This document shows positions 51,174 through 60,915 of a stretch of DNA of 64,000 nucleotides, one piece after another (position 1 is the stretch's first letter; every line of letters starts with the position of its first letter). The stretch comes from Maribacter flavus (lineage in GTDB: Bacteria > Bacteroidota > Bacteroidia > Flavobacteriales > Flavobacteriaceae). The position numbers and the translations under genes were made by a program. Under the pieces are notes generated by a model that made no database searches, was not told the DNA's origin, and worked only from the letters and a program-made list of their open reading frames with translations. The stretch spans positions 558,001-622,000 of the forward strand of contig NZ_VUOE01000001.1 in the NCBI RefSeq assembly GCF_008386635.1, given 5' to 3'.

Positions 51174-52082
51174 ATGAAAGAGTACAATATAACGGTCGTA
51201 AAAACCAAGAATCCTGCCATATTGAAGTTTGAATCCAACCACATGTTGGTCAAACGGCAAAACTATGAATTCAAAAATATAGACGAGGCCAAAAATTCCC
51301 CATTGGCACAACAACTTTTTTACCTACCCTTTATCAAAACGGTATACATTTCAGGGAATTTCGTTGGTATGGAACGGTACGATATTGTCGAATGGGAGGA
51401 TGTTAAGGACGAAGTGGCACAGCAGTTAGTGGAATACCTAAATGCCGGGGAGCCCGTGGTCATTGAAGCCGAAACCGACAAGCCCATCGCCGTGACCGTA
51501 TACGCTGAGGTTACCCCAAACCCCGCCACCATGAAATTTGTAGCCAGTAAAAAAATCGTAGGGTCCATGTTCGAGTTCAAGAATATAGATGAAGCTAAAC
51601 ACTCCCCTTTGGCCACACAGTTGTTTCAATTTCCATTTGTAAAACAAGTTTTTATCGATGACAACTATGTATCCGTGACCAAATACGAAGTTGCCGAATG
51701 GGACGATATAACAATAGAGCTAAGGGAACTTATTAGAAACTTTATAGCGGAAGGCAGGGATATTGTAACCACAAATGCTGAACCCATACAAGGAAACCAA
51801 GCAGCGGACCCCACCCAGAATATCATCCAAGATGAATTGGACGATACCTCTTTGGAAATCATCGATATTTTGGAGGAATATGTAAAGCCCGCGGTGGCGA
51901 GTGACGGTGGGAATATTCTGTTCAAGTCCTATGAGCCCAACAGCCGAACAGTAAACGTTATTTTACAAGGAGCCTGCAGCGGTTGCCCATCCTCGACCTA
52001 TACCCTGAAAAACGGCATCGAGACCATGTTGAAAAACATGATGGGCGATAGGGTCAACGAGGTTGTCGCCTTGAACGGGTAA
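51174..52082 (+). CDS. Nfu-type iron-sulfur scaffold with duplicated N-domain
   Basis: A 302-aa protein starting at ATG 51,174 (MKEYNITVVK); the TTG nine bases upstream is less likely. There are two tandem Nfu N-terminal domains (about 4-90 and 102-190; both contain EFKNIDEAK-x-SPLA-x-QLF), a linker, and a C-terminal NifU domain (about 215-302) with the CxxC pair Cys268/Cys271 (GACSGCPSS). It carries Fe-S clusters to client proteins. The duplicated N-domain is common in Bacteroidota. Dodecin follows on the same strand. Confidence 0.94.
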   Translation: MKEYNITVVKTKNPAILKFESNHMLVKRQNYEFKNIDEAKNSPLAQQLFYLPFIKTVYISGNFVGMERYDIVEWEDVKDEVAQQLVEYLNAGEPVVIEAETDKPIAVTVYAEVTPNPATMKFVASKKIVGSMFEFKNIDEAKHSPLATQLFQFPFVKQVFIDDNYVSVTKYEVAEWDDITIELRELIRNFIAEGRDIVTTNAEPIQGNQAADPTQNIIQDELDDTSLEIIDILEEYVKPAVASDGGNILFKSYEPNSRTVNVILQGACSGCPSSTYTLKNGIETMLKNMMGDRVNEVVALNG

Positions 52083-52152
52083 ATAATGCCCGTATTAGTC
52101 GTATTTCCAACTTAGATTCCGTAACTTCAAGGAGATCTAAAAAACACTAATT

Positions 52153-52353
52153 ATGGCAGTTTTAAAAGTTATAGAAGTATTGGCTAATTCCGATAAAAGT
52201 TGGGAAGACGCCGCAAAAAATGCAGTGGCCCAAGCCTCAAAATCGGTTAAGAACATTCGTTCGGTATATATTAACGAACAAAGTGCAACCGTAGAGGATG
52301 GAAAAATGGTAACCTACAGGGTAAATGTAAAGATCACCTTTGAGGTGCAATAA
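52153..52353 (+). CDS. Dodecin-family flavin-binding protein
   Basis: A 66-aa protein that is the typical length and sequence for dodecin (KVIEVLANSDKSWEDAAKNA, then VAQASKSVKNIRSVYINEQS). Twelve copies form a hollow shell that stores flavin. The Trp in KSWEDA is the ring that stacks on the flavin. It starts 70 bp after the Nfu gene on the same strand and may share its transcript. Confidence 0.93.
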   Translation: MAVLKVIEVLANSDKSWEDAAKNAVAQASKSVKNIRSVYINEQSATVEDGKMVTYRVNVKITFEVQ

Positions 52354-52379
52354 GTTTTTTGCATTTGACCAATATTGAA

Positions 52380-52509
52380 GAGGCTGTTTAAAAAGTAGTT
52401 CTGAATGTCATATTGAGGGTGTCGAATTATTATAACATACTGATAATAAAAAATCGGTTTCGATGCCCAACCTGATAACTATCCCAAATAAGACATTTTA
52501 GACAGCCTC
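52380..52509. repeat. MITE-like element with terminal inverted repeats
   Basis: 130 bp with ends GAGGCTGTTTAAAA (52380-52393) and TTTTAGACAGCCTC (52496-52509), matching at 13 of 14 positions as an inverted repeat. Inside, TGTCATATTGAGGGTGTCGA (52407-52426) resembles a repeat motif scattered in flavobacterial genomes. There is no coding capacity. It follows dodecin directly and is followed by a T-run, so it can also act as a terminator. The remaining gap to 52,715 holds no other recognisable gene. Confidence 0.7.
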
Positions 52510-52715
52510 TTTTTGTTTATAATTGACAATCATCGAATCTCTGTGAATAAAAAGACTGTTCAAAATTTCCACTTTCAGAATTGCATTTGACTCAAAAAGA
52601 ACAACCTTTGACTCGTCTGGTTTAAAACCAACCGCCTTAACATTAGTTTAATGAAATAATTTTGATTGGACTGTTCCAAATTTTTAAGTTGTCGCCAAAA
52701 CTATTTAAAACAACT

Positions 52716-53540
52716 ATGGAACAATTCACCAACTATCAAGAACATCTGGATAATGCTATAAAATGGTTCTGGGACGCACTCCCCAATTTGATTGCCGCCA
52801 TCATTCTCTTGTTTGTAGGAATCTATGCGATACGATTTACGAACAAAATGGTCCGCAAATTCTTTGCTAAAAAAGATTATGACCCTTCATTGGAATCCTT
52901 TATTCAAAGTCTAATATCCATTGCCCTAAAGATTCTACTTTTTGTAGTGATTATCACCCAACTCGGTGTGCAATCCTCATCTTTGGTCGCCATCATTGGT
53001 GCTGCCGGTTTGGCCATTGGTCTTGCACTACAAGGGTCCCTTGCCAATTTTGCAGGTGGAGTACTTATCTTGTTGTTCAAGCCCTTTAAAGTGGGGGACT
53101 TTATTTCCGCACAAGGAGTTGATGGCACGGTGAAGGAGATATCGATTTTTACTACCAAGCTAAAGACTTTTGGAAACCAGGTTGCAATTGTGCCAAACGG
53201 TCAATTATCGAACAACAACATCATAAATTATAATGCCGAGGACACCCGAAGGGACAAAATAGACGTAGGTATTGGTTATGGTTCCAACATCAAAAAAGCC
53301 AAGGATATACTTTTGGCAATTTGTATAGAAACCGATACGATTTTAAAAGATCCCGCACCTGAAGTATACGTTGGGGAACTAGCTGATAGTTCTGTCAATT
53401 TAACACTCCGTTTCTGGGCCAATAATGACGTTTTCTGGAAGGCACATTTCCATGTGATGGAAGAAATAAAACACCGGTTCGATGCGGAAGGTATAGAAAT
53501 TCCATTTCCACAAAGGGTTGTTCACGGAACCTCTTCATAA
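52716..53540 (+). CDS. Small-conductance mechanosensitive channel (MscS)
   Basis: A 274-aa inner-membrane protein. I start it at ATG 52,716 (MEQFTNYQEH...), because the longer frame from 52,662 has no supporting leader. TM helices are at about 27-47 and 67-87, and the pore-lining third helix at about 90-115 (IGAAGLAIGLALQGSLANFA, with the Gly/Ala pattern of MscS TM3). The beta-domain (GDFISAQGVDGTVKEI, VAIVPNGQLSNNNIIN) and C-terminal alpha/beta part complete it. It opens under membrane tension and releases solutes after osmotic downshock. Confidence 0.94.
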   Translation: MEQFTNYQEHLDNAIKWFWDALPNLIAAIILLFVGIYAIRFTNKMVRKFFAKKDYDPSLESFIQSLISIALKILLFVVIITQLGVQSSSLVAIIGAAGLAIGLALQGSLANFAGGVLILLFKPFKVGDFISAQGVDGTVKEISIFTTKLKTFGNQVAIVPNGQLSNNNIINYNAEDTRRDKIDVGIGYGSNIKKAKDILLAICIETDTILKDPAPEVYVGELADSSVNLTLRFWANNDVFWKAHFHVMEEIKHRFDAEGIEIPFPQRVVHGTSS

Positions 53541-53621
53541 ACCATCTAAATCTATTTTAAGGAATTTTAGAAACAGGACAAAAAGTTGATACTTGAAAAA
53601 TAATTAACTATCTTTCTTAAA

Positions 53622-54305
53622 ATGAATAAGTTATATTTTTTATTTATGTTTTTTTTGTCCTTAGGATATGGACAGGTGATTGGTAATGGTGATGGTATTA
53701 CTACTGATGTTCAAGTGGGTATTGTTTACAGGGAAGTACCTATTGAAGGTAGCGCCTACATAAATGATATATATAAAAACGGAAAAATTTACATTAACGG
53801 CGTTGTGAGATCAGAGGCCTTAATGCGATTCGATGCGGTAAACGAGGCAATTGAAATTCTAAATGAAAATGGTAAGCCAAGAAAACTTTTTCGACAAAAT
53901 AATATAAAGGTCACCTTTGATAATTTGATATATGAAGTAGATGAATATATGGAAGGTGAGAAAACGAAAATGGCCTATTTCAATCCTTTGAACAGTGGTG
54001 ACGTCAAACTTTTATTTAGGCCAAAAAAGGTATTTTTACAAGCTGAAAACCCTGATAACGGCTACGATAGTTTCTCCCCACCTAAATACAAGGATGTTTC
54101 TTCTTACTACCTTAAATTCGGGAATAATCCGGCAGAATACATCAATCTTTCCAAAAGAGCTATAATAAAGGCGCTAGGGCAATACGAAAAAACTTTGAAA
54201 GATTATATTTCGACACAGGAACTAAATCTTAGAAATCAAAAGGATGCCATTCAATTGATTCAATTTTTCAATACCCTTAAAAGTGATTTAAAACCAGAAC
54301 TTTAA
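53622..54305 (+). CDS. Secreted hypothetical protein
   Basis: A 227-aa protein with a signal peptide (…FFLSLGYGQ). The mature part is mixed alpha/beta with repeated Asn-Gly turns (INDIYKNGKIYINGVVRSEA, NEAIEILNENGKPRKLF), a pattern I have seen in flavobacterial proteins of unknown role. No lipobox or catalytic motif. It is a single gene with a short gap to the convergent tsaB. Function unknown. Confidence 0.7.
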   Translation: MNKLYFLFMFFLSLGYGQVIGNGDGITTDVQVGIVYREVPIEGSAYINDIYKNGKIYINGVVRSEALMRFDAVNEAIEILNENGKPRKLFRQNNIKVTFDNLIYEVDEYMEGEKTKMAYFNPLNSGDVKLLFRPKKVFLQAENPDNGYDSFSPPKYKDVSSYYLKFGNNPAEYINLSKRAIIKALGQYEKTLKDYISTQELNLRNQKDAIQLIQFFNTLKSDLKPEL

Positions 54306-54316
54306 AACGGTATTTT

Positions 54317-54994
54317 TTATTGTTTTTTAGTCGATGTTGTCAAAAAATCCTTTAAATAATAGGGTTCAAAATACGCAACGTCCTCAAATTCAAATTTCTT
54401 ATACTTTTCATAAGTTAGTTTTGCCATTTCCTTAGCTGATGGAACAGCATCCATATAAAATTCGGCATTGACATTGGGTAGTGTTTGCTTTATTTTTTCA
54501 GCACCGGAACCAATAAAATGGATTTTACTTTTTGAAAGATAGTCTTGGAAGGATTCCAAATCTACAATTTCAGCCTGTGTGTTCCTTATTTGGTTCAAAT
54601 CCGCATCGAATACTGCTGAATAGACTTCCATTCTTCTGGCATCCAAAACCGAGACGATAGAATCCCCCTTGGTTACATCCAGTTGGCCAGCCAAGCTTTT
54701 TAAGGTTGCAATGGAAATCAGGGGAATATCAAGGGCAAAACAAAGCCCCTTGGCCGCTGAAACACCAATTCTAAGGCCTGTATAGGAACCAGGACCCATA
54801 CTCACGGCAACGGCATCCAAATCACTCATTTCGTACCCGGACTCATCCATGCTTTCTTTAATGAAAACATGTAATTGTTCCGCATGGGAGTAACTTGGTG
54901 TGTTGTTTTCCTTTATGGAAACCATTTCACCGTTTAAGGACAAACACACGGAACAGTTGGTAGTAGCCGTTTCCAAGTTTAAAATCAATGCCAT
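54317..54994 (-). CDS. tsaB: tRNA threonylcarbamoyladenosine synthesis protein TsaB
   Basis: A 225-aa cytosolic protein. I start it at ATG 54,994 (MALILNLETATTNCSVCLS), since the ORF to 55,018 adds residues lying against the terminator. Seen: NLETATTNCSVCL at the start, the SYSHAEQLHVFIKESM helix, AVSMGPGSYTGLRIGVSAAKGLCFAL, and VLDARRMEVYSAVF. These define the YgjD/ASKHA-fold partner TsaB, which binds TsaD to make t6A at position 37 of ANN-decoding tRNAs. Length is normal. Confidence 0.95.
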   Translation of the reverse strand: MALILNLETATTNCSVCLSLNGEMVSIKENNTPSYSHAEQLHVFIKESMDESGYEMSDLDAVAVSMGPGSYTGLRIGVSAAKGLCFALDIPLISIATLKSLAGQLDVTKGDSIVSVLDARRMEVYSAVFDADLNQIRNTQAEIVDLESFQDYLSKSKIHFIGSGAEKIKQTLPNVNAEFYMDAVPSAKEMAKLTYEKYKKFEFEDVAYFEPYYLKDFLTTSTKKQ

Positions 54995-55020
54995 TTGCCA
55001 AAGGTAGATAATAACCATAA

Positions 55021-55053
55021 AAAAACCTGCAATTCAATATTACAGGTTTTTTT
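55021..55053 (-). terminator. Terminator of the efflux operon
   Basis: AAAAACCTG and CAGGTTTTTTT form a 9-bp stem around CAATTCAATATTA. It lies after the TolC-like stop codon, just before the tsaB start. Confidence 0.85.
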
Positions 55054-55069
55054 ATGATGGGTCAGTCTA

Positions 55070-56437
55070 CTAGTTCAAGACAACTGGGAGCCCAAAATAA
55101 AATTCCAATATCTTAATCCTGAAAATATAGTCATATTTGGTCCGTATAACATCGGCTTCGGCATTGTCCACGCGGGCCTGCGCCTGACTATAATCGAAGG
55201 AATTCATAAGACCTACTTCAAAACGCTCCTTGGCGTATTCAAAGGCCAATCTTCTTGCCTCTAGGGTTTTCTCAGCAGCCTCATATGCCTTTGCGGAAGT
55301 TTTCACCGCAACGTAGGCTTGGTTAACCGTATTTTCAAGATCTAACTTATCCTGTTCAAATTGCAACTTTGCACGCTCCACATCTATTTTCGCCCTATCA
55401 ATATTATTCCTAGTGCTAAATCCATTGAAAATAGGAACGCTCAGCTGTACACCGTAGGAAACGCCATCGAATATCCACAACTGATCCGTGAAGTTGGGCG
55501 TAAAGAATTCGGGTGGAGATCCAGGTGGAAGACCGGCAACGGGTAATTGAGCAACATCTGAATATCTAGTTCCATAATTGGCAAATGCGTCTATAGTGGG
55601 CAATAAAGCACCTTTCCGAATTTGAAGGTCTTTTTCAGCTACTTCTACATTTGCTTTGGAGAATTTAATATCATTCCTAAATTCCAAGGCTTTTGCAAAG
55701 ATAGTACTTGGGGAATTCGATAATATTTGCGAGGGAGGCACCTCATACGATTCATCGGCCGTATCAAAATTTTCGTAATCAGTAATCTGCATCAACTGGG
55801 CCAAAGCAATTTTTGATATCAAAACCTGTCCTTCTGCATTTACAATTTGTTGCTGCTGATTGGCTGCAGTGGCCTCAATATCCAAGAGATCTCCCATTGG
55901 TACTACGCCAGATTCCACCAATTCCTTGGTTCGTTTTAAATCCTGTTCCGTAACCGCATATTGGGCCTGGGCTACCTTAAGACTTTCTTTGTTCGAAATT
56001 ACCTGCAAGTAGTTATTTGCAACATTTAATCGAATGTCGTCCTTTAAATCTTCCAATCGATACTGATTGGCAATGGTATTCAATTTAGATCTGTTCATTT
56101 GATGCACATCGCGCATACCATTAAATAGATTTACACCTGTGGTGATACCGGCATTTACGTTATTTTGAGTGCTATTCGTTGGTAAGTTGGTTGTTGGATT
56201 AATAGAGAAACCAGTGTTACTTGAAAAAGAGGTATTGGCATTTAGGTTTGGCAGAAAATTTCCAAAAGCATCCTTTTCATTGATTTTCGCATTCTCCAGA
56301 TCCAGTTCAAACTGCTCAACGGATAAGTTATTTTCCACTGCATAGGTGACACATTCCTCCAAGGTCCATTTTTTGTTTTGAGCCATGGAAGTACCTGCTA
56401 CCAAAAGCAGTAGTAGTGTGGTTATCGTATACTTCAT
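55070..56437 (-). CDS. TolC-family outer-membrane efflux protein
   Basis: A 455-aa outer-membrane channel protein with a signal peptide (…AGTSMAQ). It has the duplicated coiled-coil architecture of TolC: KWTLEECVTYAVENNLSVEQFELD at the start, then two long helical-hairpin regions (e.g. RLEDLKDDIRLNVANNYLQV, AKIDVERAKLQFEQDKLDLE). It is the last gene of the leftward export operon, after two adaptors, four permeases and one ATPase, and provides the exit duct through the outer membrane. The substrate is unknown. Confidence 0.93.
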   Translation of the reverse strand: MKYTITTLLLLLVAGTSMAQNKKWTLEECVTYAVENNLSVEQFELDLENAKINEKDAFGNFLPNLNANTSFSSNTGFSINPTTNLPTNSTQNNVNAGITTGVNLFNGMRDVHQMNRSKLNTIANQYRLEDLKDDIRLNVANNYLQVISNKESLKVAQAQYAVTEQDLKRTKELVESGVVPMGDLLDIEATAANQQQQIVNAEGQVLISKIALAQLMQITDYENFDTADESYEVPPSQILSNSPSTIFAKALEFRNDIKFSKANVEVAEKDLQIRKGALLPTIDAFANYGTRYSDVAQLPVAGLPPGSPPEFFTPNFTDQLWIFDGVSYGVQLSVPIFNGFSTRNNIDRAKIDVERAKLQFEQDKLDLENTVNQAYVAVKTSAKAYEAAEKTLEARRLAFEYAKERFEVGLMNSFDYSQAQARVDNAEADVIRTKYDYIFRIKILEFYFGLPVVLN

Positions 56438-56466
56438 TTTTTGATTTTTATTTTGATTGATGATGA

Positions 56467-57603
56467 TTATTCTGTTTCTGTTTCTTCCTCACCTTTCTTG
56501 ATAGGCTCTGTTTTGTTCCAGTGTTTTACTTTGTCATCCTTTGTCAATCCGGATATCACCTCCACATTCACCCCATCTGAAATACCGGTTTCTATATCCC
56601 TTCGCTCAAATTTTTGCTCTTCGGCGGAGCCTACCGCTACCTCTACGTAAGGTTTATCGGTTTCCTTGTCAAATTGTAAAACCGCCTCTGGAATTACCAA
56701 AATACTATCCTTTTTCTCCAGTACGATGGAAGCATTGGCACTGTACCCTGCACGGATAAAGACATCGTCTTTCTCCTCTACATCGCCTTCTATCTTAAAC
56801 TGTACGGCACCTGTCTCCTCAACACCCTTTGGTGCTATAAACTTCAATTTAGCATCCAACTCAACATCCTCCACGGCTCCCAAACTTATCTTCAAAGGTG
56901 TCCCAACTTGCAACTTTCCAACTTCTCCTTCATCTACCTTTCCTTCAAAAATCATCTTGCCCAGATCTGCAATCGATGCAATGGTTGTTCCATCGTTAAA
57001 ATTGTTACTTTGGATAACCTGATCTCCTTCTTCCACGGGAATTTCCAAAATAGTACCGTCCACGGTAGCCCTAATATTGGTATTGGCGGTGGATGATCCA
57101 CCTGCAGAACCACGAAGGATTATCTGGTAATCGTTTTGCGCATTTTCAAGTTCCAGTTTTGCCTGGTCATAAGTCAACTGGATGTTCTGGAAATCCTGTG
57201 CGGAAACCACACCTTTATCGAACAAGGTCTTGTTTCTGTTAAAATCGAGTTCTGCGTTGCCCAAAGCAACCTTCGCATTGTTTACCCGTCCACGTGCTTG
57301 GAACAAGGCTTGTTCGTTAGGAACGACCTTTATCAAGGCAATCAAATCGCCAGCCTTTACCTTGGCCCCTTCTTCCAGGTATATTTTCTCGATAATCCCT
57401 GATATTTGTGGTTTTATTTCAATTTCCTCTTCCGGAACAACCTTTCCGGTAGCCACTGTCTTTTTCTCAATACTGGAAATAAAAGGTTGACTGGTATCAT
57501 AGGTAATGGCAGATTTGCTGTTCGATTTAATAAAGAACACCGCGGCCCAAAGTGCTCCCAGCACCAAAACTCCTATTAAAATATATTTTACGATTTTGTT
57601 CAT
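56467..57603 (-). CDS. Periplasmic adaptor (MacA/HlyD family)
   Basis: A 378-aa membrane-anchored adaptor. An N-terminal TM (about 5-25) is followed by the barrel-sandwich hybrid domain (SGIIEKIYLEEGAKVKAGDL), an alpha-helical hairpin (ARGRVNNAKVALGNAELDFN), and beta-barrel and membrane-proximal parts (GEVGKLQVGTPLKISL, VEVISGLTKDD). It bridges the inner-membrane permease and the TolC-like channel. It is closely similar in design to the second adaptor (60,916-62,031), so a duplication is likely. Confidence 0.93.
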   Translation of the reverse strand: MNKIVKYILIGVLVLGALWAAVFFIKSNSKSAITYDTSQPFISSIEKKTVATGKVVPEEEIEIKPQISGIIEKIYLEEGAKVKAGDLIALIKVVPNEQALFQARGRVNNAKVALGNAELDFNRNKTLFDKGVVSAQDFQNIQLTYDQAKLELENAQNDYQIILRGSAGGSSTANTNIRATVDGTILEIPVEEGDQVIQSNNFNDGTTIASIADLGKMIFEGKVDEGEVGKLQVGTPLKISLGAVEDVELDAKLKFIAPKGVEETGAVQFKIEGDVEEKDDVFIRAGYSANASIVLEKKDSILVIPEAVLQFDKETDKPYVEVAVGSAEEQKFERRDIETGISDGVNVEVISGLTKDDKVKHWNKTEPIKKGEEETETE

Positions 57604-57628
57604 TTTTAAGTGTTTATTTAAATGGTTG

Positions 57629-58891
57629 TTATTCTTCTCTTAATGCATCTATTGGTTTTATACTTACTGCTCGTTGCGCCGGTATCAATCCGATCAGGGT
57701 TCCAAGGATCACCATAATCAAAAGTGCCCCAAGCACATAAGGAATTGGTACTGTTGGATTTGTATATGGAAAATCCAAATCCTTGGTAAGATTGTTTATG
57801 ATGGACAATACACCTGCGCCCAGTATGATTCCCATAATTCCGGCTATCATAGTTAGAAAAACGGATTCCAGAATAATCTGGTTTCTGACTTCGGCAGGCG
57901 TCGCGCCCAAGGCACGCCTCACCCCCAATTCCTTGGTCCGCTCTTTTACGGATATCAATAATATATTTCCGATACCGATAACACCCGCAAGAATCGTTGC
58001 CAAACCAACAACCAAGCTCAAAAAGGTCATGCCCTTGGCAAACCCGGACACCCTTGCAAAGGCTTCACCCAAATTAAAGGAACCAAAGGCCCTTTCATCC
58101 TCTGGATTTACCCGATGGATATTTCTAAGCAAGGCCTTAACATCCTTCTCCACTTGAACCACATCCACATCATCGTAGGCCGCTATACAGAAATAATCCA
58201 CATTTTCCCCGGTATTGTAAAGTTTTCTGAAGGTTGTAAAAGGAATAAAAATCGCAGCATCGCTATCAAAGCTTACGCCTTGTGAAAGTTTATGTATCCC
58301 TACAACCTGAAAATACACGTCCCCGATTCTTATGTACTGACCAATGGGCTCCTCATCCTTATCAAAAAGCTCCTGTACATTTCTTTCCCCTATTACACAG
58401 ACCTTTCTGGCCTGGGCGATGTCCTCGTCATTGATAAACCTACCACCATCAAAAATCTGTTTGGTGGCAATTTTGGTATAGATAGGATAGTCGCCATTTA
58501 CCGGATACGTTCCCGATTTTTGACCTCTGACCGTAAATACGGGTTCCGTTCCAAAATTGCCCAAATTGATCCTGGGTGCTATATAATTGATTTCCGGTAT
58601 TCTATTTTCCAACATGGCCGCGTCACCCAATTTCAATTGCATGGGCCTGCCTGTTTTAAATCCTTCGTAGGGCATACTTGTATTCTGTCCCCATACGAAC
58701 ATACTGTTCATGGAAACACTTTCAAATACCTTTTCAAAACCATTGTCCATTCCTTTGGCGGCTCCTGACAAGGCTATATAGATAAATATGCCCCATAGAA
58801 CCCCAATAATGGTAATGATGGTCCTGGTCTTGTTCTTACTGATAGAACCGAATATCTCTTGCCACGTATTTCTGTCGAAAATAAACTTCAT
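57629..58891 (-). CDS. MacB-type ABC transporter permease (1)
   Basis: A 420-aa permease of the FtsX/MacB type: an N-terminal TM (about 18-38, ITIIGVLWGIFIYIALSG), a large periplasmic MacB-core domain (about 45-265), then three TM helices (about 280-310, 335-360, 380-405) with the conserved cytosolic loop SVKERTKELGVRRALGATPAEVRNQI. It lacks a fused ATPase, so it depends on the separate ATP-binding protein encoded upstream. It lies 25 bp after the first adaptor gene. Confidence 0.92.
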   Translation of the reverse strand: MKFIFDRNTWQEIFGSISKNKTRTIITIIGVLWGIFIYIALSGAAKGMDNGFEKVFESVSMNSMFVWGQNTSMPYEGFKTGRPMQLKLGDAAMLENRIPEINYIAPRINLGNFGTEPVFTVRGQKSGTYPVNGDYPIYTKIATKQIFDGGRFINDEDIAQARKVCVIGERNVQELFDKDEEPIGQYIRIGDVYFQVVGIHKLSQGVSFDSDAAIFIPFTTFRKLYNTGENVDYFCIAAYDDVDVVQVEKDVKALLRNIHRVNPEDERAFGSFNLGEAFARVSGFAKGMTFLSLVVGLATILAGVIGIGNILLISVKERTKELGVRRALGATPAEVRNQIILESVFLTMIAGIMGIILGAGVLSIINNLTKDLDFPYTNPTVPIPYVLGALLIMVILGTLIGLIPAQRAVSIKPIDALREE

Positions 58892-58892
58892 A

Positions 58893-60122
58893 TTATTCGT
58901 CCCTTAGTGCCACAATTGGTTTTATTCTTGCCGCCCTTCTAGCGGGTATATATCCGGCCAAACCTCCAAAGAAAATCAGGACAATGGTCGAAAATATCGC
59001 GGTTCCCATATTAATGAATGGATTTGTAATGAAATAATCCTCCAGGGTATCCCCCAAGGAACTTAACATGGCCACCCCTACAATCATCCCGAAAATACCC
59101 GAAATGGTAGTAATGAAAACCGACTCCAAAAGTATAGTACTTATAACGGATCTAGGGGTTGCGCCCAAGGCCTTACGAATACCTATTTCCTTGGTGCGTT
59201 CCTTGACCACAAACACCATAATGTTACTGATTCCAATTATCCCGGCAATGATAGTCCCAAATGCCACAAATGCAACGATGATTTGCAATACCCCGGCAAA
59301 TTGTTGGTTCTGCTTCAACTGATCCGCAACATTTCTGATAAAGAAACCTCTTTCATCGTTTGGGTCAATGAATTTTTTCTCCCTCAAAAAGTCGCCTAAC
59401 TTTCGCTCAAAAGTCATGGCCCCGGCATATCCTATTTCGGTTTTGAAGCCAATCACGATTTGGTCTACCTTATCTGTATTTTTTTCTATCAATTGTCTTG
59501 TAGTATAAGGTATGTATATCCTTCGTTCCTCATCGTCCCCAGCTTCATCCTGAAAAACCCCTATTACCTTAAAGGCACTCCCCGTAATATCAATATATTT
59601 TCCTAGCGCATTTTCATTTTTGAACAAATCTTGCTCCACCAACCTTCCTATCACTGCGTATTTGGCCTTTTCCTCTATGTCCACTCGATTGAGGTACCTA
59701 CCTTTCATTATGACGGTCTTTTCCGCAAACTGGTAAGCATCACTCACACCCCGGGTCGTGTAATTGTTCGATTCGTTTTTATATTTTACCATACCGCTAC
59801 GATCCACCCTGGGTGAAATATATTCCAAAAACAGCGGGAAAGACTCCTCAATATCGGCTAAATCGGTATTATCGAACTCTATTTGCCTGTTGGATTTATA
59901 TCCTTTGTAGGGTTTTGAAGTTCTACCCGGAAACACAAAAAATGTGTTCGTGGCATCATCCTCAAAAAATTCGTTGAAGGTGTTAATAAGTCCGTTTCCA
60001 AAACCATAAAGAACAACGAATATCAAGATACCCAAGGCCACAGTAAACCCGGAAAGGAAGGTCCTTAACTTGTTTTTCTGTATGGTCTCGAATATTTCCT
60101 TCCAGTTGTCCCTACTAAACAT
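58893..60122 (-). CDS. MacB-type ABC transporter permease (2)
   Basis: A 409-aa permease of the same type as its neighbours: an N-terminal TM (about 20-40), a periplasmic domain, and three TM helices in the C-terminal half with VKERTKEIGIRKALGATPRS. It starts 8 bp inside the end of the ATPase gene and ends one base before the next permease, so translation is coupled. It probably forms a heterodimer with one of the other permeases. Confidence 0.92.
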   Translation of the reverse strand: MFSRDNWKEIFETIQKNKLRTFLSGFTVALGILIFVVLYGFGNGLINTFNEFFEDDATNTFFVFPGRTSKPYKGYKSNRQIEFDNTDLADIEESFPLFLEYISPRVDRSGMVKYKNESNNYTTRGVSDAYQFAEKTVIMKGRYLNRVDIEEKAKYAVIGRLVEQDLFKNENALGKYIDITGSAFKVIGVFQDEAGDDEERRIYIPYTTRQLIEKNTDKVDQIVIGFKTEIGYAGAMTFERKLGDFLREKKFIDPNDERGFFIRNVADQLKQNQQFAGVLQIIVAFVAFGTIIAGIIGISNIMVFVVKERTKEIGIRKALGATPRSVISTILLESVFITTISGIFGMIVGVAMLSSLGDTLEDYFITNPFINMGTAIFSTIVLIFFGGLAGYIPARRAARIKPIVALRDE

Positions 60123-60816
60123 ATTGTTCGGCCCTTACCTGTTCCACCTTTTTATCCTCTACGATGACACCGTCCTTTAGATGCACGATTCGTTTGCACA
60201 TATGGGCGATATCCTCCTCATGGGTCACCACCAAAATGGTATTGCCCTGATCGTTGATTTTCTGGATAAGGTCCATTACTTCATAAGAAGTTTTACTATC
60301 CAAAGCTCCTGTGGGCTCATCCGCCAAAAGCACCTTTGGTTCCGCGGCCATGGCCCTGGCAATGGCCACGCGCTGTTTCTGTCCACCAGAAAGCTCGCTT
60401 GGCAAGTGCGTCGCCCATTGTTTAAGGCCTACTTGTTCCAGATATTTCAATGCTTTCTCCTGACGTTCCTTCCTTCCTACCCTTTGGTAATACAGGGGTA
60501 GGGCCACATTCTCCGCAGCGCTTTTGTAGTTTATCAAGTTGAAGGACTGAAAGATAAACCCCAAGAACTTGTTTCTGTATTGGGCCGCTTTCGTCTCGTT
60601 CAAATTTTTGATGGGCACACCATCAAGGGTGTAGGTACCCTCGTCCAACTCGTCCAACATCCCAAGGATATTTAACAAGGTGGATTTTCCCGAACCCGAC
60701 GATCCCATAATGGCGACCAATTCTCCTTCTTCGACTGAAAAATTGATTCCTTTGAGTACGTGCAGGGAGTTTTTGCCCATTTTATAGGACTTATGAAGAT
60801 TTTTAATTTCAATCAT
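60115..60816 (-). CDS. ABC transporter ATP-binding protein (MacB/LolD type)
   Basis: A 233-aa ATPase. Walker A GSSGSGKST (38-46), Q-loop Gln90, signature LSGGQKQR (142-149), Walker B VLLADEPTG with Glu167, and the H-loop His in VVTHEEDIA. These are all intact. It is the only ATPase in the cluster and so must energise the several permeases around it. It overlaps the second permease gene by 8 bp. Confidence 0.95.
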   Translation of the reverse strand: MIEIKNLHKSYKMGKNSLHVLKGINFSVEEGELVAIMGSSGSGKSTLLNILGMLDELDEGTYTLDGVPIKNLNETKAAQYRNKFLGFIFQSFNLINYKSAAENVALPLYYQRVGRKERQEKALKYLEQVGLKQWATHLPSELSGGQKQRVAIARAMAAEPKVLLADEPTGALDSKTSYEVMDLIQKINDQGNTILVVTHEEDIAHMCKRIVHLKDGVIVEDKKVEQVRAEQYV

Positions 60817-60915
60817 GTTGGTTTTGGTTTTAGACCTTTAATCTAGTAAGATCTACTGGTTAGACTTACGTTCGCTGATTTTGTTACAGGAAAAAATAAA
60901 ATATCTCCCCATTAT

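Noticed and set aside
60817-60915. Short ORF (MGRYFIFSCNK...) between ATPase and adaptor
   Set aside because: 19 codons, no membrane segment or conservation evidence, probably a chance frame.
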